A stretch of 64,000 nt of DNA from Edaphobacter paludis. Lineage in GTDB: Bacteria > Acidobacteriota > Terriglobia > Terriglobales > Acidobacteriaceae. Under the pieces are notes generated by a model. That model ran no database searches. It had not been told where the DNA came from and saw only the letters and a program-made list of their open reading frames with translations. Location: the NCBI RefSeq assembly GCF_039993895.1, contig NZ_CP121194.1, positions 248,001 to 312,000 on the forward strand, in the 5' to 3' direction. This document shows, piece by piece, positions 19,460 to 27,959 of the stretch; positions within the stretch are counted from its first letter, which is position 1; every line of letters begins with the position of its first letter. Both the position numbers and the translations under genes were made by a program.

Positions 19460-19767
19460 ATTGGGATTCTACCGAGCAATGTTTGCCGTCCATTGCTTTG
19501 ATCTAGCAGCTTCCGTTAATAGCATTTCGCGAGGCTGCCATCCCTTAGTCGCTTATCATTTCGGCTTGCCCCGAGCAGAAGCAGGTTACAAGTAGCCGCC
19601 GCACGCGGTGATCTCCGTCAACTTCAGACTCGCCAAAACGTCCTATGTAGTCTGCTTTAGCTCGGCAAAAATGAGCCACCGAAGCCGCTGCGGTCGCTAT
19701 CAGATGCATAGGACAAACGGGATATGCCTGCGTGGCTTTCGGCCAAGTCATGGAACTACTACTACTT
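19460..19767. other. Gene-free spacer between converging GH27 and GH42
   Basis: A 308-bp stretch between two converging stop codons. I see no recognisable gene, no repeat and no convincing hairpin terminator. Confidence 0.4.
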
Positions 19768-21876
19768 CTACCGCGTCACATCCTTCGCTTGGACGAGCAC
19801 TGCCACTCCGTACACTGGAAGTTTGACGGAATGCACTCTCTGATCTGTCAACGCGTCTTTCATCATGTTAGGCAGAACAACTGTCTGTGCAGCGTGCGAT
19901 AGATTCTCGACAATAAATACTTTCCTATCGGCAGCGACACGGCGATAGACCTCTACTCCGTCGGGGACGGCGAAGTCGTCTGGCTTGAGGCTGCTTTCAG
20001 TGAGCATCCACTGTACAGCACGCTTCATGCCGGCATCGCCGAACCAGGCACCAATGTAGGTGAACGAGCCGGTGCCGATCTTGCGGGTAACGGCTGCCGG
20101 CTCGCCGTCAAGCCAGGAGTGGGGTGCTTGATAGCGCATCAGCACCTTAACATCACTTGCCTGTGGGCGAAGCTGCTCGGCGAAGAGTTCCCCTTTGGAT
20201 TCGCCCCATTCGCCAGAGATCGCAACGGGGTTCTTGAGAGAGGTGAACTGTTCTACGCGAGCGCCGAGGAGCTGCGTGAGGGGCCCGGGTTGTCGCTGCG
20301 GCCAGCGAGAATTATTTTCGTCTTTCATCGCGGAGCGTTGTCCGAAAACCAGGTGTCCGCCTCCCTTGACATAGCGTGTAAGGTTGTCGGCTTCAGCCTG
20401 TGTGAGAACTTCGAGGCCGGGGGCGATGACGAGCTTGTACTTCGAGAGATCGCGGTCAGGAGGAACGATATCAATGGTGTAGCCCAGCTCATGAAGCGGA
20501 GTGTAGTAGCTCATGAGACTGTTGATTGCATCGTAGGCAGGATTCATCTTCTGCCAGTTAATGTCCCATCTGCTGGGATAGGAGTGCAGGATGGCAACGC
20601 TTGCCTCCGGGGACGTTCCCTGGATAGCCGAACCGGCTTTTTCGAACTCTCTGCCTATCTGGGAGTACTCTGTGTAGATCGGATCCGGCTCGCCGTCCAC
20701 ATCCACCAGGGCGCCATGATTTGCTTCGCCGCCATTGAGGGCGTCGCGCCACTGCCAGTAGCTGACGAGGTCGGCGCCGTGGCCGATGTCGGCCCATATG
20801 GCAGTGCGCATGGCACCTTTGTCGAGCTGGATGCTGGCGTCGCCGCCGCCACGAGGGCCAGCAGTGGTTTCCATGACCCAGTAGTTTTGGCCCTTGAGAC
20901 CGCGCATGAGATCATGCGGCGCGCCGTTCTTGATGGGATCGAAGCTCCCTTCCACCTGAGGATTGTCCCAGCCGATGATATCCAGATCCTGGCCGACGGT
21001 GTAGTGGTCATACAGGTCATACCAGCCCATCATGTTGGTCGTGATCTTCTGGCGGGGCTCTGCGTACTTGCGGATGGCGTCGATCTGGACTTTTTGGTAG
21101 TCACGAAGCGATTCGCTGATGAAGCGCTTAGAGTCGAGCCAAAGGCCGGGGTTGTTGTCGCCGGTTCCGTTGACGAGGGGAATCTCGTTGAACGCAGAGT
21201 ACGTTTGATTGTCGTATGCGGTGGTCCAGGCTTGATTCAACTTGTCGATAGTGCCGTAACGATGCTCGAGCCATGCGTGGAATTGCGCCTGCGTAGCTGG
21301 ATCGTACGATTGATTGGAGTATTCGTTGTCGATCTGCCAGCCAATGACATAGGGATTGTGGCCAAAGCGCTTGGAGAGTCGCTCATCCATTTCGCGGGCG
21401 AATTGACGATAACGGTTGCTGTTCGAGTTGTCGTGATTGCGGGTCGATCCCGTGTATTGCTTTCCGTTTGCTTCGGTGACGAGGATATCGGGGTACTTGG
21501 TGGCCATCCAGACGGGTGGTCCGGCGGTGGGCGTGCCGACAATGACATAGATGCCGTGCTGTCCGGCGAGATTGATGGCACGTTCAAGCCAGTCGAGGTC
21601 GTATTTACCTTCCTGCGGTTCGAGAGCAGTCCAGGCGAACTCCGCTACACGCACGACATGCATGTGGGCCTTCTGCATTAGATCCAGATCCGCGTTCCAG
21701 CGCGACTCCGGCCATTGCTCTGGATACCACGCCGCACCTAATAGCAGAGGCGGAGGTTCTATTGATGGCTTTTGCGCAGCTGCACAAATAGAACCGATAC
21801 CGAAAGTCATTCCAATAAAGACTGCGAATAGGGAGGCAAACAAAGATGGCTTGACGGAAGATGCCATAACAGGCAT
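19768..21876 (-). CDS. GH42 beta-galactosidase, exported
   Basis: A 702-residue family GH42 beta-galactosidase that cleaves terminal beta-D-galactose. Start chosen at ATG 21876 because GAGGTG lies 9 nt upstream; the frame is open for 32 more codons, but these do not look like protein and the chosen start directly yields a signal peptide (MPVMASSVKPSLFASLF, cut near CAAAQ). Catalytic residues: acid/base Glu185 in WQIDNEYS and nucleophile Glu336 in VMETTAG. Other GH42 features are LLGAAWYPEQWP, RVAEFAWTALEP and a central GATase-like trimerisation domain (about 405-615). It points away from the sulfatase fragment and toward GH27. Secretion suggests periplasmic action. Confidence 0.93.
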   Translation of the reverse strand: MPVMASSVKPSLFASLFAVFIGMTFGIGSICAAAQKPSIEPPPLLLGAAWYPEQWPESRWNADLDLMQKAHMHVVRVAEFAWTALEPQEGKYDLDWLERAINLAGQHGIYVIVGTPTAGPPVWMATKYPDILVTEANGKQYTGSTRNHDNSNSNRYRQFAREMDERLSKRFGHNPYVIGWQIDNEYSNQSYDPATQAQFHAWLEHRYGTIDKLNQAWTTAYDNQTYSAFNEIPLVNGTGDNNPGLWLDSKRFISESLRDYQKVQIDAIRKYAEPRQKITTNMMGWYDLYDHYTVGQDLDIIGWDNPQVEGSFDPIKNGAPHDLMRGLKGQNYWVMETTAGPRGGGDASIQLDKGAMRTAIWADIGHGADLVSYWQWRDALNGGEANHGALVDVDGEPDPIYTEYSQIGREFEKAGSAIQGTSPEASVAILHSYPSRWDINWQKMNPAYDAINSLMSYYTPLHELGYTIDIVPPDRDLSKYKLVIAPGLEVLTQAEADNLTRYVKGGGHLVFGQRSAMKDENNSRWPQRQPGPLTQLLGARVEQFTSLKNPVAISGEWGESKGELFAEQLRPQASDVKVLMRYQAPHSWLDGEPAAVTRKIGTGSFTYIGAWFGDAGMKRAVQWMLTESSLKPDDFAVPDGVEVYRRVAADRKVFIVENLSHAAQTVVLPNMMKDALTDQRVHSVKLPVYGVAVLVQAKDVTR

Positions 21877-21983
21877 TAGGTAAATCACCTCAAAAAGTAA
21901 GTTTAATGAGATTACCTCGATCGCAGTCGTTCTTGCTATGGCAAGATGCTGAATTGCCAGCACCGGATGCATTGTCGTGCAAC

Positions 21984-22424
21984 TTATGCGTAATAGTGAA
22001 TCGGCGTAATTGTCGGTTCTGGTTCACCAGCAGCGATGAGGTACTTCAGCAACTCCGCGCGGAGATGGTTTGTAATTTCCTTGTACTCAGCGCGCCCGAT
22101 GAGGTTCAACGTCTCGGCTGGATCGCCAGCAATGGAATAAAGTGCGAAGTCTTGATAGTGCGTACTGTATTCGGCTTCGCCTCGCTGTACGGTTGGATCA
22201 AATGCACAATAGCACCAGTCGCTGGTACGAATACCACAGATCGATTGGCTTATCTGGAAATACGCTGTCGAAGTCCATGTCTTGCGAGTCTTCTGATCCT
22301 GCGCCAAGGCCTTCAGCGGCTTGCCGCGCATGCTTTCGACCGGCTTAATACCGGCACCATCCAGCAGGGTCGGTGTCAGATCCAACAGGGAGACAACCTC
22401 ATTGATCGTAGTGGGCTCTTGCAT
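21984..22424 (-). pseudogene. Sulfatase C-terminal fragment
   Basis: A 146-codon frame that matches only the C-terminal part of formylglycine-dependent sulfatases: VVSLLDLTPTLLDGAGI, then the typical late segments where substrate-loop and 'LYDLxxDPxExxNL'-like features occur (FALYSIAGDPAETLNLIG). The N-terminal two thirds, including the C/S-x-P-x-R active-site motif and metal ligands, are missing. An in-frame TGA lies just before the ATG. It is therefore a truncated remnant, on the same strand as GH42, which suggests the locus once handled sulfated galactans. Confidence 0.75.
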
Positions 22425-22540
22425 AGCAGTCCTAATTCAGACGAAGGCTTTCTCATCTAAAGGCTTTCCCCCACGAGCAAGTCTGTTGGTTGTGGCCAGA
22501 ACCACCTTAAGGGCAGGCAGGAAATGTAAGATCACTGCGT

Positions 22541-23029
22541 ATGCATCCCAAGTTGATTATTCAACTACTGGCGCTGTTGGGGTTGGCCAACGGTATGCCT
22601 GTCATTATGAATAAGCTGATGGGCAAGCGCTGGTCGTATCCCATGGATGGCGGGGCCAGGTTTGTTGATGGGCAGCCCCTCTTTGGCGCCTCGAAGACCG
22701 TGCGGGGAACTCTTGTCGCAGTGCTGGCAACGGCGGCCGGCGCGCCGCTAGTTGGACTGACATGGAAGATCGGAGTTGCAGCAGGAACAGCCGCAATGGC
22801 AGGGGATCTCTTCTCCAGCTTCTTGAAGCGTCGCATGCGTTTGCATGTGGGGGATAGGGCCACCGGCCTCGATCAGATTCCAGAGTCTCTATTTCCACTC
22901 CTGGCGTGCCACCTCAGGTTGCCCTTGACCGCGCTGGATATCGCAGCGGTCATTGTAGCCTTTCTTCTGGGCGAAGTGCTTTTGTCGCTGCTGTTCTACC
23001 GGCTCCACCTTCGTGAGCGCCCTTATTAG
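22541..23029 (+). CDS. CDP-archaeol synthase-like (CarS/DUF46) membrane protein
   Basis: A 162-residue integral membrane protein with the signatures of the CarS family: PLFGASKTVRG, GDLFSSFLKRRMRLHVGD and DQIPESLFP. About four to five hydrophobic segments are visible. In archaea CarS transfers CMP from CTP to unsaturated archaeol; bacterial relatives are known but their substrate is unclear, so this may be a CDP-alcohol cytidylyltransferase acting on another lipid. The start has only a weak ribosome site. Its 3' end overlaps the convergent metallophosphoesterase gene by 4 nt. Confidence 0.75.
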   Translation: MHPKLIIQLLALLGLANGMPVIMNKLMGKRWSYPMDGGARFVDGQPLFGASKTVRGTLVAVLATAAGAPLVGLTWKIGVAAGTAAMAGDLFSSFLKRRMRLHVGDRATGLDQIPESLFPLLACHLRLPLTALDIAAVIVAFLLGEVLLSLLFYRLHLRERPY

Positions 23030-23976
23030 GCAGATATTGAATTTTTCTTGCGCAGGTGGTGAAGGGTGATCTCCGGAAGACAGTTGAAGCGCACGGGGGC
23101 GATCGACGATCCAACTCCAACCGAGGTGTAGCCTGTCATATCACCGTATCTCCAAGATCCGGCTCCCATCCGTCGGGGCAGGACCGAATCCAGAGTGATG
23201 GGAATGGAACCCGGCAGGCATATTTGTCCGCCATGGGTATGTCCGCTCAGCATGACCCGAAAACCCGCATGTGCAGCCTGCCGGTAGACCTCCGGCGTAT
23301 GCGAAAGGAGAATGGAAATCTCATCGCGCGGAATAGAGGAGGCTGCTTTTTGAATATTGTCCGCGCGATAGTAGTGGGCATCATCAATGCCAGCCAAATA
23401 AATTCGCTGGTCTCGGCGCACGAGCGTCACCGATTCATTAAGAAGCATTCGAATTCCCATCGCTTCGATTTCGGGGACCATCCTGATCGTGTCGTGATTG
23501 CCAAGTACCGCGTAAACCGGCATCGGGAGGTGTTTGCGCACGCTCGCTAGTCCCTCCAGAGCCGCGTCGAATGGGCCGAACGTTTGACCCCGGAAGTCGC
23601 CGGTCATGACACAGATGTCGTACGCCACGTTAGGAAGAATCTCTATCAGGCGCTGAATGGGCCCCGGATTCATGTCCGCGTGTAAATCGGTGATGTGAAG
23701 CATCGTATAGCCGTCAAACAGTGTGGGAATGCCTGCCAGCTCAATGACGTTGTGCCGTACCTGTATGCGTTCTGTGTTCTTGTTGCCACGCCAGTAGAGC
23801 CCCGTCAGCTTGAGCGCAAATTGAAGAATGGAGTGCGTCGAGTACCAGTTCTCGGGATGAAAAAAATTAATACCGTGGCCGAGTATGTCCTCGTGATCTT
23901 TTTCGAGTCCGAGTCGCTGCTGGGCATGCACTCTTCCCAGGCGCTGTTCCAACTTTTTAACGATATCTTGCTGCAT
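23026..23976 (-). CDS. Metallophosphoesterase (YaeI/calcineurin-like)
   Basis: A 316-residue member of the calcineurin-like metallophosphoesterase superfamily. The dinuclear metal motifs appear in order: DLHAD (about 96), GDF (about 124), GNHD (about 158), SHTPE (about 224) and SGHTHGGQ (about 244). The N-terminal 80 residues lack clear transmembrane character. AGGGAGAA precedes the ATG. Relatives include membrane-associated YaeI and LpxG-type UDP-diacylglucosamine hydrolases, so a phospholipid or lipid-linked substrate is possible, and the convergent lipid-synthase-like gene agrees. The exact substrate cannot be inferred. Confidence 0.85.
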   Translation of the reverse strand: MQQDIVKKLEQRLGRVHAQQRLGLEKDHEDILGHGINFFHPENWYSTHSILQFALKLTGLYWRGNKNTERIQVRHNVIELAGIPTLFDGYTMLHITDLHADMNPGPIQRLIEILPNVAYDICVMTGDFRGQTFGPFDAALEGLASVRKHLPMPVYAVLGNHDTIRMVPEIEAMGIRMLLNESVTLVRRDQRIYLAGIDDAHYYRADNIQKAASSIPRDEISILLSHTPEVYRQAAHAGFRVMLSGHTHGGQICLPGSIPITLDSVLPRRMGAGSWRYGDMTGYTSVGVGSSIAPVRFNCLPEITLHHLRKKNSISA

Positions 23977-24151
23977 GGAGGGTTCTCCCTTCCACTACAG
24001 AAGTGCGTATTCAGCCCGTGGATAGTTGGCGGCCTGACGCTCACGGGACCATTCGGTATGACGAGCTCAGAAGCTACATGCAATTTGTCTTGCCACAAAA
24101 TCTGATTCGGGCGCTTCCTGAAATAGAGAGGTCTGAACCTCGTCAGCAGTA

Positions 24152-24959
24152 GAGGTCACCTTAGCGGGGGCAGGCAGAAAAGAGCATTCGATGTGGAGAA
24201 CATTTCGCCTGCGGCGCTGATGTAACCGTTATAGGAAGCGACGAATTGGAATCCAAATGGGCCCAGCAGGTCCTCGAACGGCATCAACGCACCGCCAAAT
24301 ACACCTTCTTTAGGCAGAAGGTCAAAGAACTCAACCAGGACGAACTTCACGGCACGCTTTTGCAGCATCCGACCGCTGCCTTGAAGAACGACTAAGTCGA
24401 AACCTTCCACGTCGGTTTTGATCAAGTCGATGTTGTCGATGGAGTGCTCCGAGCAAAATGTATCCAGGGTAGTTTCCTGTACACGAATGCTGCGCCCATG
24501 TTTGTTGAATCGCGTGGAATGAGGGTTGTTCGGCGTCAGACTGTTGGCTTTGAACCTATCGTACTCGATCATCTCCACTTCGCCGATCTCGGTCCCCAGA
24601 GCAACATTGAATCCCTGAAAGCGGGAGTTTCCGCCGACCTTGGCCATAAGGGATGCAAACGTTGATGGATGCGGTTCAAAGCCCAGGACGCGGGCCTTCG
24701 GAAACGCGTTGAGTGCCTCCAGCGTCGACTCGCCCTCACTGGCTCCCACGTCAAAAACCGTGCTGACCGGGTACTTCCACTCAGCCGCCAGCCGCTTCAC
24801 GTCTGCGAATGGGTAGCTGCCAAAGCGCGACGTTGACACCAGAACCAGACCCTGGCGATCCAGGACCCACTTGATTGACCCGACAACTTGCGACCTGAAG
24901 AAACCCATCTCATCTCCTTAGGACACTCAAAGTCTTCCATCCCCCAGCCAGGCCCAGTG
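24152..24959. repeat. Direct duplication, copy 1 (FkbM gene)
   Basis: This 808-bp stretch aligns without any indel to 25125-25932 at a constant offset of 973 bp. The last 200 bp (24760-24959), covering the first 49 codons and the upstream leader of the FkbM gene, are identical to 25733-25932 by eye; the rest has diverged. Confidence 0.9.
24156..24908 (-). CDS. FkbM family methyltransferase, copy 1
   Basis: A 250-residue SAM-dependent methyltransferase of the FkbM family. The SAM site is FDVGASEGESTLEAL (residues about 52-66), followed by GFEPHPSTF and the core motif IDLIKTDVEGFD (about 165). FkbM enzymes O-methylate hydroxyls of sugars or polyketides. The ATG (24908) is preceded on its strand by AGGAGAT. 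It is the downstream member of a tandem pair whose first 49 residues are identical. It lies next to the NRPS/PKS cluster and divergent from it, so tailoring of that product is plausible, though a surface-glycan role is equally possible. Confidence 0.9.
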   Translation of the reverse strand: MGFFRSQVVGSIKWVLDRQGLVLVSTSRFGSYPFADVKRLAAEWKYPVSTVFDVGASEGESTLEALNAFPKARVLGFEPHPSTFASLMAKVGGNSRFQGFNVALGTEIGEVEMIEYDRFKANSLTPNNPHSTRFNKHGRSIRVQETTLDTFCSEHSIDNIDLIKTDVEGFDLVVLQGSGRMLQKRAVKFVLVEFFDLLPKEGVFGGALMPFEDLLGPFGFQFVASYNGYISAAGEMFSTSNALFCLPPLR

Positions 24960-25124
24960 TCCCACCACGCCGTAGGCAGGATCTCACTTTTTAGCACAGA
25001 ACCCATTGAATCGGAATTTCCTTTTATGGCACCGATTCGCTCGAATTTTACTGATCGCTTCGTGGTCAGGCGCTTTTACTTCTTCTGGTCTTACGTTTCC
25101 ATTTGTCGCTTCAAATTCTTATTC

Positions 25125-25932
25125 GAGGTCACCTGCGCGGGGGCAGGCAGAAAAGAGCTTTAAATACGGGGAACATTTCGCCTCCGGTGCTGATGTAATC
25201 GTTATAGGTGGCCACGAATCGGAATCCAAAAGGACCCAGCAGGTCCTCGCATGGCATCAATGCACCGCCAGATACGCCATCTCTCGGCAGAAGGTAATTG
25301 AACTCAACCAGGACGAACTTTACTGCACGCTTTTGCAGCATCACACTGGTGCCTTGAAGAACGGCCAAGTCTAGACCTTCCGCCTCGATCTTCAGCAAAT
25401 CGATGTTGTCGATTGAGTGCTCCGAGCAAAATGTATCCAAGGTAGTTTCCTGTACACGGATACTGCGTCCACGTGTTTTGAATCGCGTGGAATACGGGTT
25501 GTTCGGCGTCAGGCTGTTAGTCGTGGAATCATCGTACTCGATCATCTCCACTTCGCCGACATCGGTCCCCAGTGCAACATTGAATCCCTGAAAGCGGGAG
25601 TTTCTGCCGACTTTGGTTATAAGCTTTGCAAACGTGGCTGGATGTGGCTCAAAGCCAAGGACGCGGGCCTTGGGAAACTTTTTGAGCGCCTCCTGCGTCG
25701 ACTCGCCCTCGTTGGCTCCCACGTCAAAAATTGTGCTGACCGGGTACTTCCACTCAGCCGCCAGCCGCTTCACGTCTGCGAATGGGTAGCTGCCAAAGCG
25801 CGACGTTGACACCAGAACCAGACCCTGGCGATCCAGGACCCACTTGATTGACCCGACAACTTGCGACCTGAAGAAACCCATCTCATCTCCTTAGGACACT
25901 CAAAGTCTTCCATCCCCCAGCCAGGCCCAGTG
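25125..25932. repeat. Direct duplication, copy 2 (FkbM gene)
   Basis: Second copy of the 808-bp unit, separated from the first by 165 bp of unique sequence (24960-25124). Its 5' segment 25733-25932 is identical to copy 1, while the 3' two thirds have diverged by substitution only. Confidence 0.9.
25129..25881 (-). CDS. FkbM family methyltransferase, copy 2
   Basis: A 250-residue paralogue of the adjacent FkbM protein: same length, same first 49 residues, and scattered substitutions after that. The SAM-binding motif reads FDVGANEGESTQEAL. The conserved core changes from LIKTDVEGF in copy 1 to LLKIEAEGL here, still within what FkbM members show. The retained open frame suggests that both copies are functional and may have different acceptors. 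It shares the same AGGAGAT ribosome site and leader as copy 1, and it is divergent from the carbamoyltransferase gene. Confidence 0.9.
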   Translation of the reverse strand: MGFFRSQVVGSIKWVLDRQGLVLVSTSRFGSYPFADVKRLAAEWKYPVSTIFDVGANEGESTQEALKKFPKARVLGFEPHPATFAKLITKVGRNSRFQGFNVALGTDVGEVEMIEYDDSTTNSLTPNNPYSTRFKTRGRSIRVQETTLDTFCSEHSIDNIDLLKIEAEGLDLAVLQGTSVMLQKRAVKFVLVEFNYLLPRDGVSGGALMPCEDLLGPFGFRFVATYNDYISTGGEMFPVFKALFCLPPRR

Positions 25933-26198
25933 CCCCACCACGCCGTCCATCGGAATCTTCCCGTTCAGCACCGGTTCCCTCGAAGGGCAGGAGCACGCGA
26001 TGTCAATCTCGCGTGATAAGCGTGGAGTTAACAAAGCGTTTTCGTAGTTGACAAAAACAAGGACAAGTAGTGAGATTAGCACCTCCAAGTATCTCCAAGG
26101 GAGATTGCTCTGGTCTGATCTCTCGGTAAGTGCGAAGACCTACGGTGAGCCCCGCTGAATTAGGGGTGCCTCGCTCTCTAGCTGCGAAGGGGGTTGGC
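25882..26198. promoter_or_regulatory. Divergent promoter region of the biosynthetic cluster
   Basis: A 317-bp gene-free stretch. It includes part of the duplicated FkbM leader (to 25932). On the plus strand, TTGACA at 26048-26053 is followed 17 nt later by a weak -10-like TGAGAT (26071-26076), which could drive the carbamoyltransferase-NRPS-PKS operon. No operator palindrome is evident. Confidence 0.3.
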
Positions 26199-27959
26199 GT
26201 GAAGATCATCGGGATCAGCGGGCTGGAGAACTCGGTTCCATTCAAGCAGGCTAATTGGCCTGGCTTGGAAGAGCGCGAGTATCGGATTGCACAGGGGATG
26301 GATGCGGCGGCCGCGCTGGTGGTTGACGGCCGATTGGTTGCTGCTGCAGAGGAAGAGCGCTTCAGTGGGAAGAAGCACACCGGGGATTTCCCAATCCACG
26401 CCATCCGATTTTGTCTGGCTGAGGGCGGGATGTCGATCGACGATATCGACGAGATTGCCCACGGATTCGACTACTCTCCGTATCGTGACCTCTATTCGAG
26501 AGATGAAGTATCGGCCAGCCTCTACAACCAGGTGTTCTCCAGAGAAGCGTTGCTGGCGCAGGTGCGCCGGGACCTGCCCGGATTTCTGGAAGAAAAAGTG
26601 TGCTCGGTCGGTCATCATCTGGCGCATGCTGCCAGCGCGGCTTATACATCGGGCTGGGGCGAGTGCCTGGTGGTCGTAAACGATGCGATGGGCGAAATCG
26701 AAAGCCTCAGCGTCTACGATTTTCATGACGGAGAATTCGAGAAGATCCGCACGGTGGGAGCCAATGACTCGATCGGCATCCTATATTCCCTTGTAACTCT
26801 GCATCTGGGCTTCGACTTCAATTCAGATGAATACAAGATCATGGGTTTGGCTCCTTACGGCGACCCTGCTCGATTCCGGCCATTCTTTGAGCAGACCGTG
26901 CAACTTCGCGACGACGGTTCCATTCGGATTCCGATTCTAAAGTTGAACCGATCCCGTGAGGAGCGGGAAAACTATACAGCCACGCGCGCATATCTCGACG
27001 AGCACTTAGTCCCGCGTAGACTGCCAGTCGACCCTGTTTCAGCTATCCATCAGGATGTGGCTGCGGCTCTTCAAGAGTGCCTCGACAGAGTGGTCCTCCA
27101 CGTCTGCGGCTACTTCGCGGCGCAGACGGGCTTGCGCCGAATTGCGCTGGCCGGAGGGGTAGCCCTCAACTGCACGGCCAATGGCAAACTGATGAGTTCG
27201 GGGCTGTTCGATGAAGTCTACGTGCAGCCCGTGGCCGGAGACGACGGCACCGCTCTGGGAGCCGCGCTCTATCGCACGTCGCTTGCCGGAGATGTTCCCA
27301 ACCGCCGCCTGCCAGCTCCGCTCTTTGGACCCCGCTACTCAATGAGCGATATTGAAGCCGCGCTTCACCGTTTTGGCGACAGGATCGAATGGCAGTACTT
27401 AGATTCCCTTGAAGCCACCTGTGCGTCCGCGGCACGACTCATTGCCGATGGACGTGTCATCGCATGGTATCGCGGCCGGATGGAGTACGGTCCGAGGGCA
27501 CTGGGCAATCGCAGCATTCTCGCCGATCCTGGGCACCCCGAAATGCGTGACCGGATCAACGCCATGGTCAAGAAGCGCGAAGCCTTCCGTCCTTTTGCTC
27601 CCGCCTGCTCCGTGGAAGAAGCGCACCGCTGGTTCGATGTGGCTGTGGATGAGGAACATCCTTACATGATCAGCGTGGTCGATGTTCGTCCCGAGGCCCA
27701 GGCTTTACTTCCTGCCATAACCCACGTCAACGGTTCCGCTCGTCTGCAGACCGTATCTGCGAACGACAATCCTGATTTTCATGCGTTGCTTCTGGCTGTC
27801 GGAGAGACCACAGGCCGCCAGATGGTGCTGAACACCAGCTTTAATGTCAAAGGGCAACCTATCGTGAATACGCCCGACGAAGCTATCGAGACATTTCTCG
27901 GAACTGGCATAGAGTTCCTATTCCTGGAGAACTGCAATGTTACCCGTTCAGATGCTTGA
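26199..27959 (+). CDS. NodU/CmcH/TobZ-type carbamoyltransferase
   Basis: A 586-residue carbamoyltransferase. Enzymes of this family use carbamoyl phosphate and ATP through carbamoyl-adenylate to O-carbamoylate secondary metabolites. The N-terminal Kae1-like domain carries GMDAAAALVVDGRL, AAEEERFSGKKHTGDFP, HHLAHAASAAY and GGVALNC; the C-terminal domain carries RMEYGPRALGNRSIL and FRPFAP. I chose GTG at 26199 because AAGGGGG lies just upstream and the family's N-terminus begins at the KIIGIS strand; the frame is open 23 codons further upstream. It overlaps the NRPS gene by 23 nt, so it is translationally linked to the assembly line. This implies that the product has a hydroxyl (or amine) that receives a carbamoyl group. 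Confidence 0.92.
   Translation: MKIIGISGLENSVPFKQANWPGLEEREYRIAQGMDAAAALVVDGRLVAAAEEERFSGKKHTGDFPIHAIRFCLAEGGMSIDDIDEIAHGFDYSPYRDLYSRDEVSASLYNQVFSREALLAQVRRDLPGFLEEKVCSVGHHLAHAASAAYTSGWGECLVVVNDAMGEIESLSVYDFHDGEFEKIRTVGANDSIGILYSLVTLHLGFDFNSDEYKIMGLAPYGDPARFRPFFEQTVQLRDDGSIRIPILKLNRSREERENYTATRAYLDEHLVPRRLPVDPVSAIHQDVAAALQECLDRVVLHVCGYFAAQTGLRRIALAGGVALNCTANGKLMSSGLFDEVYVQPVAGDDGTALGAALYRTSLAGDVPNRRLPAPLFGPRYSMSDIEAALHRFGDRIEWQYLDSLEATCASAARLIADGRVIAWYRGRMEYGPRALGNRSILADPGHPEMRDRINAMVKKREAFRPFAPACSVEEAHRWFDVAVDEEHPYMISVVDVRPEAQALLPAITHVNGSARLQTVSANDNPDFHALLLAVGETTGRQMVLNTSFNVKGQPIVNTPDEAIETFLGTGIEFLFLENCNVTRSDA

Noticed and set aside
20119..21681. A 520-codon open frame on the plus strand opposite the GH42 gene
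   Set aside because: It is antisense to a clear beta-galactosidase with all catalytic residues, has no domain of its own, and arises from GC-rich codon structure.
21906..22460. A 184-codon plus-strand frame
   Set aside because: It is opposite the sulfatase fragment, which has recognisable family motifs; the plus frame does not.
24152..25932. Direct repeats considered as a composite transposon or CRISPR-like array
   Set aside because: The repeated units are the FkbM genes themselves; there is no transposase, no terminal inverted repeat, and no short-repeat/spacer pattern.
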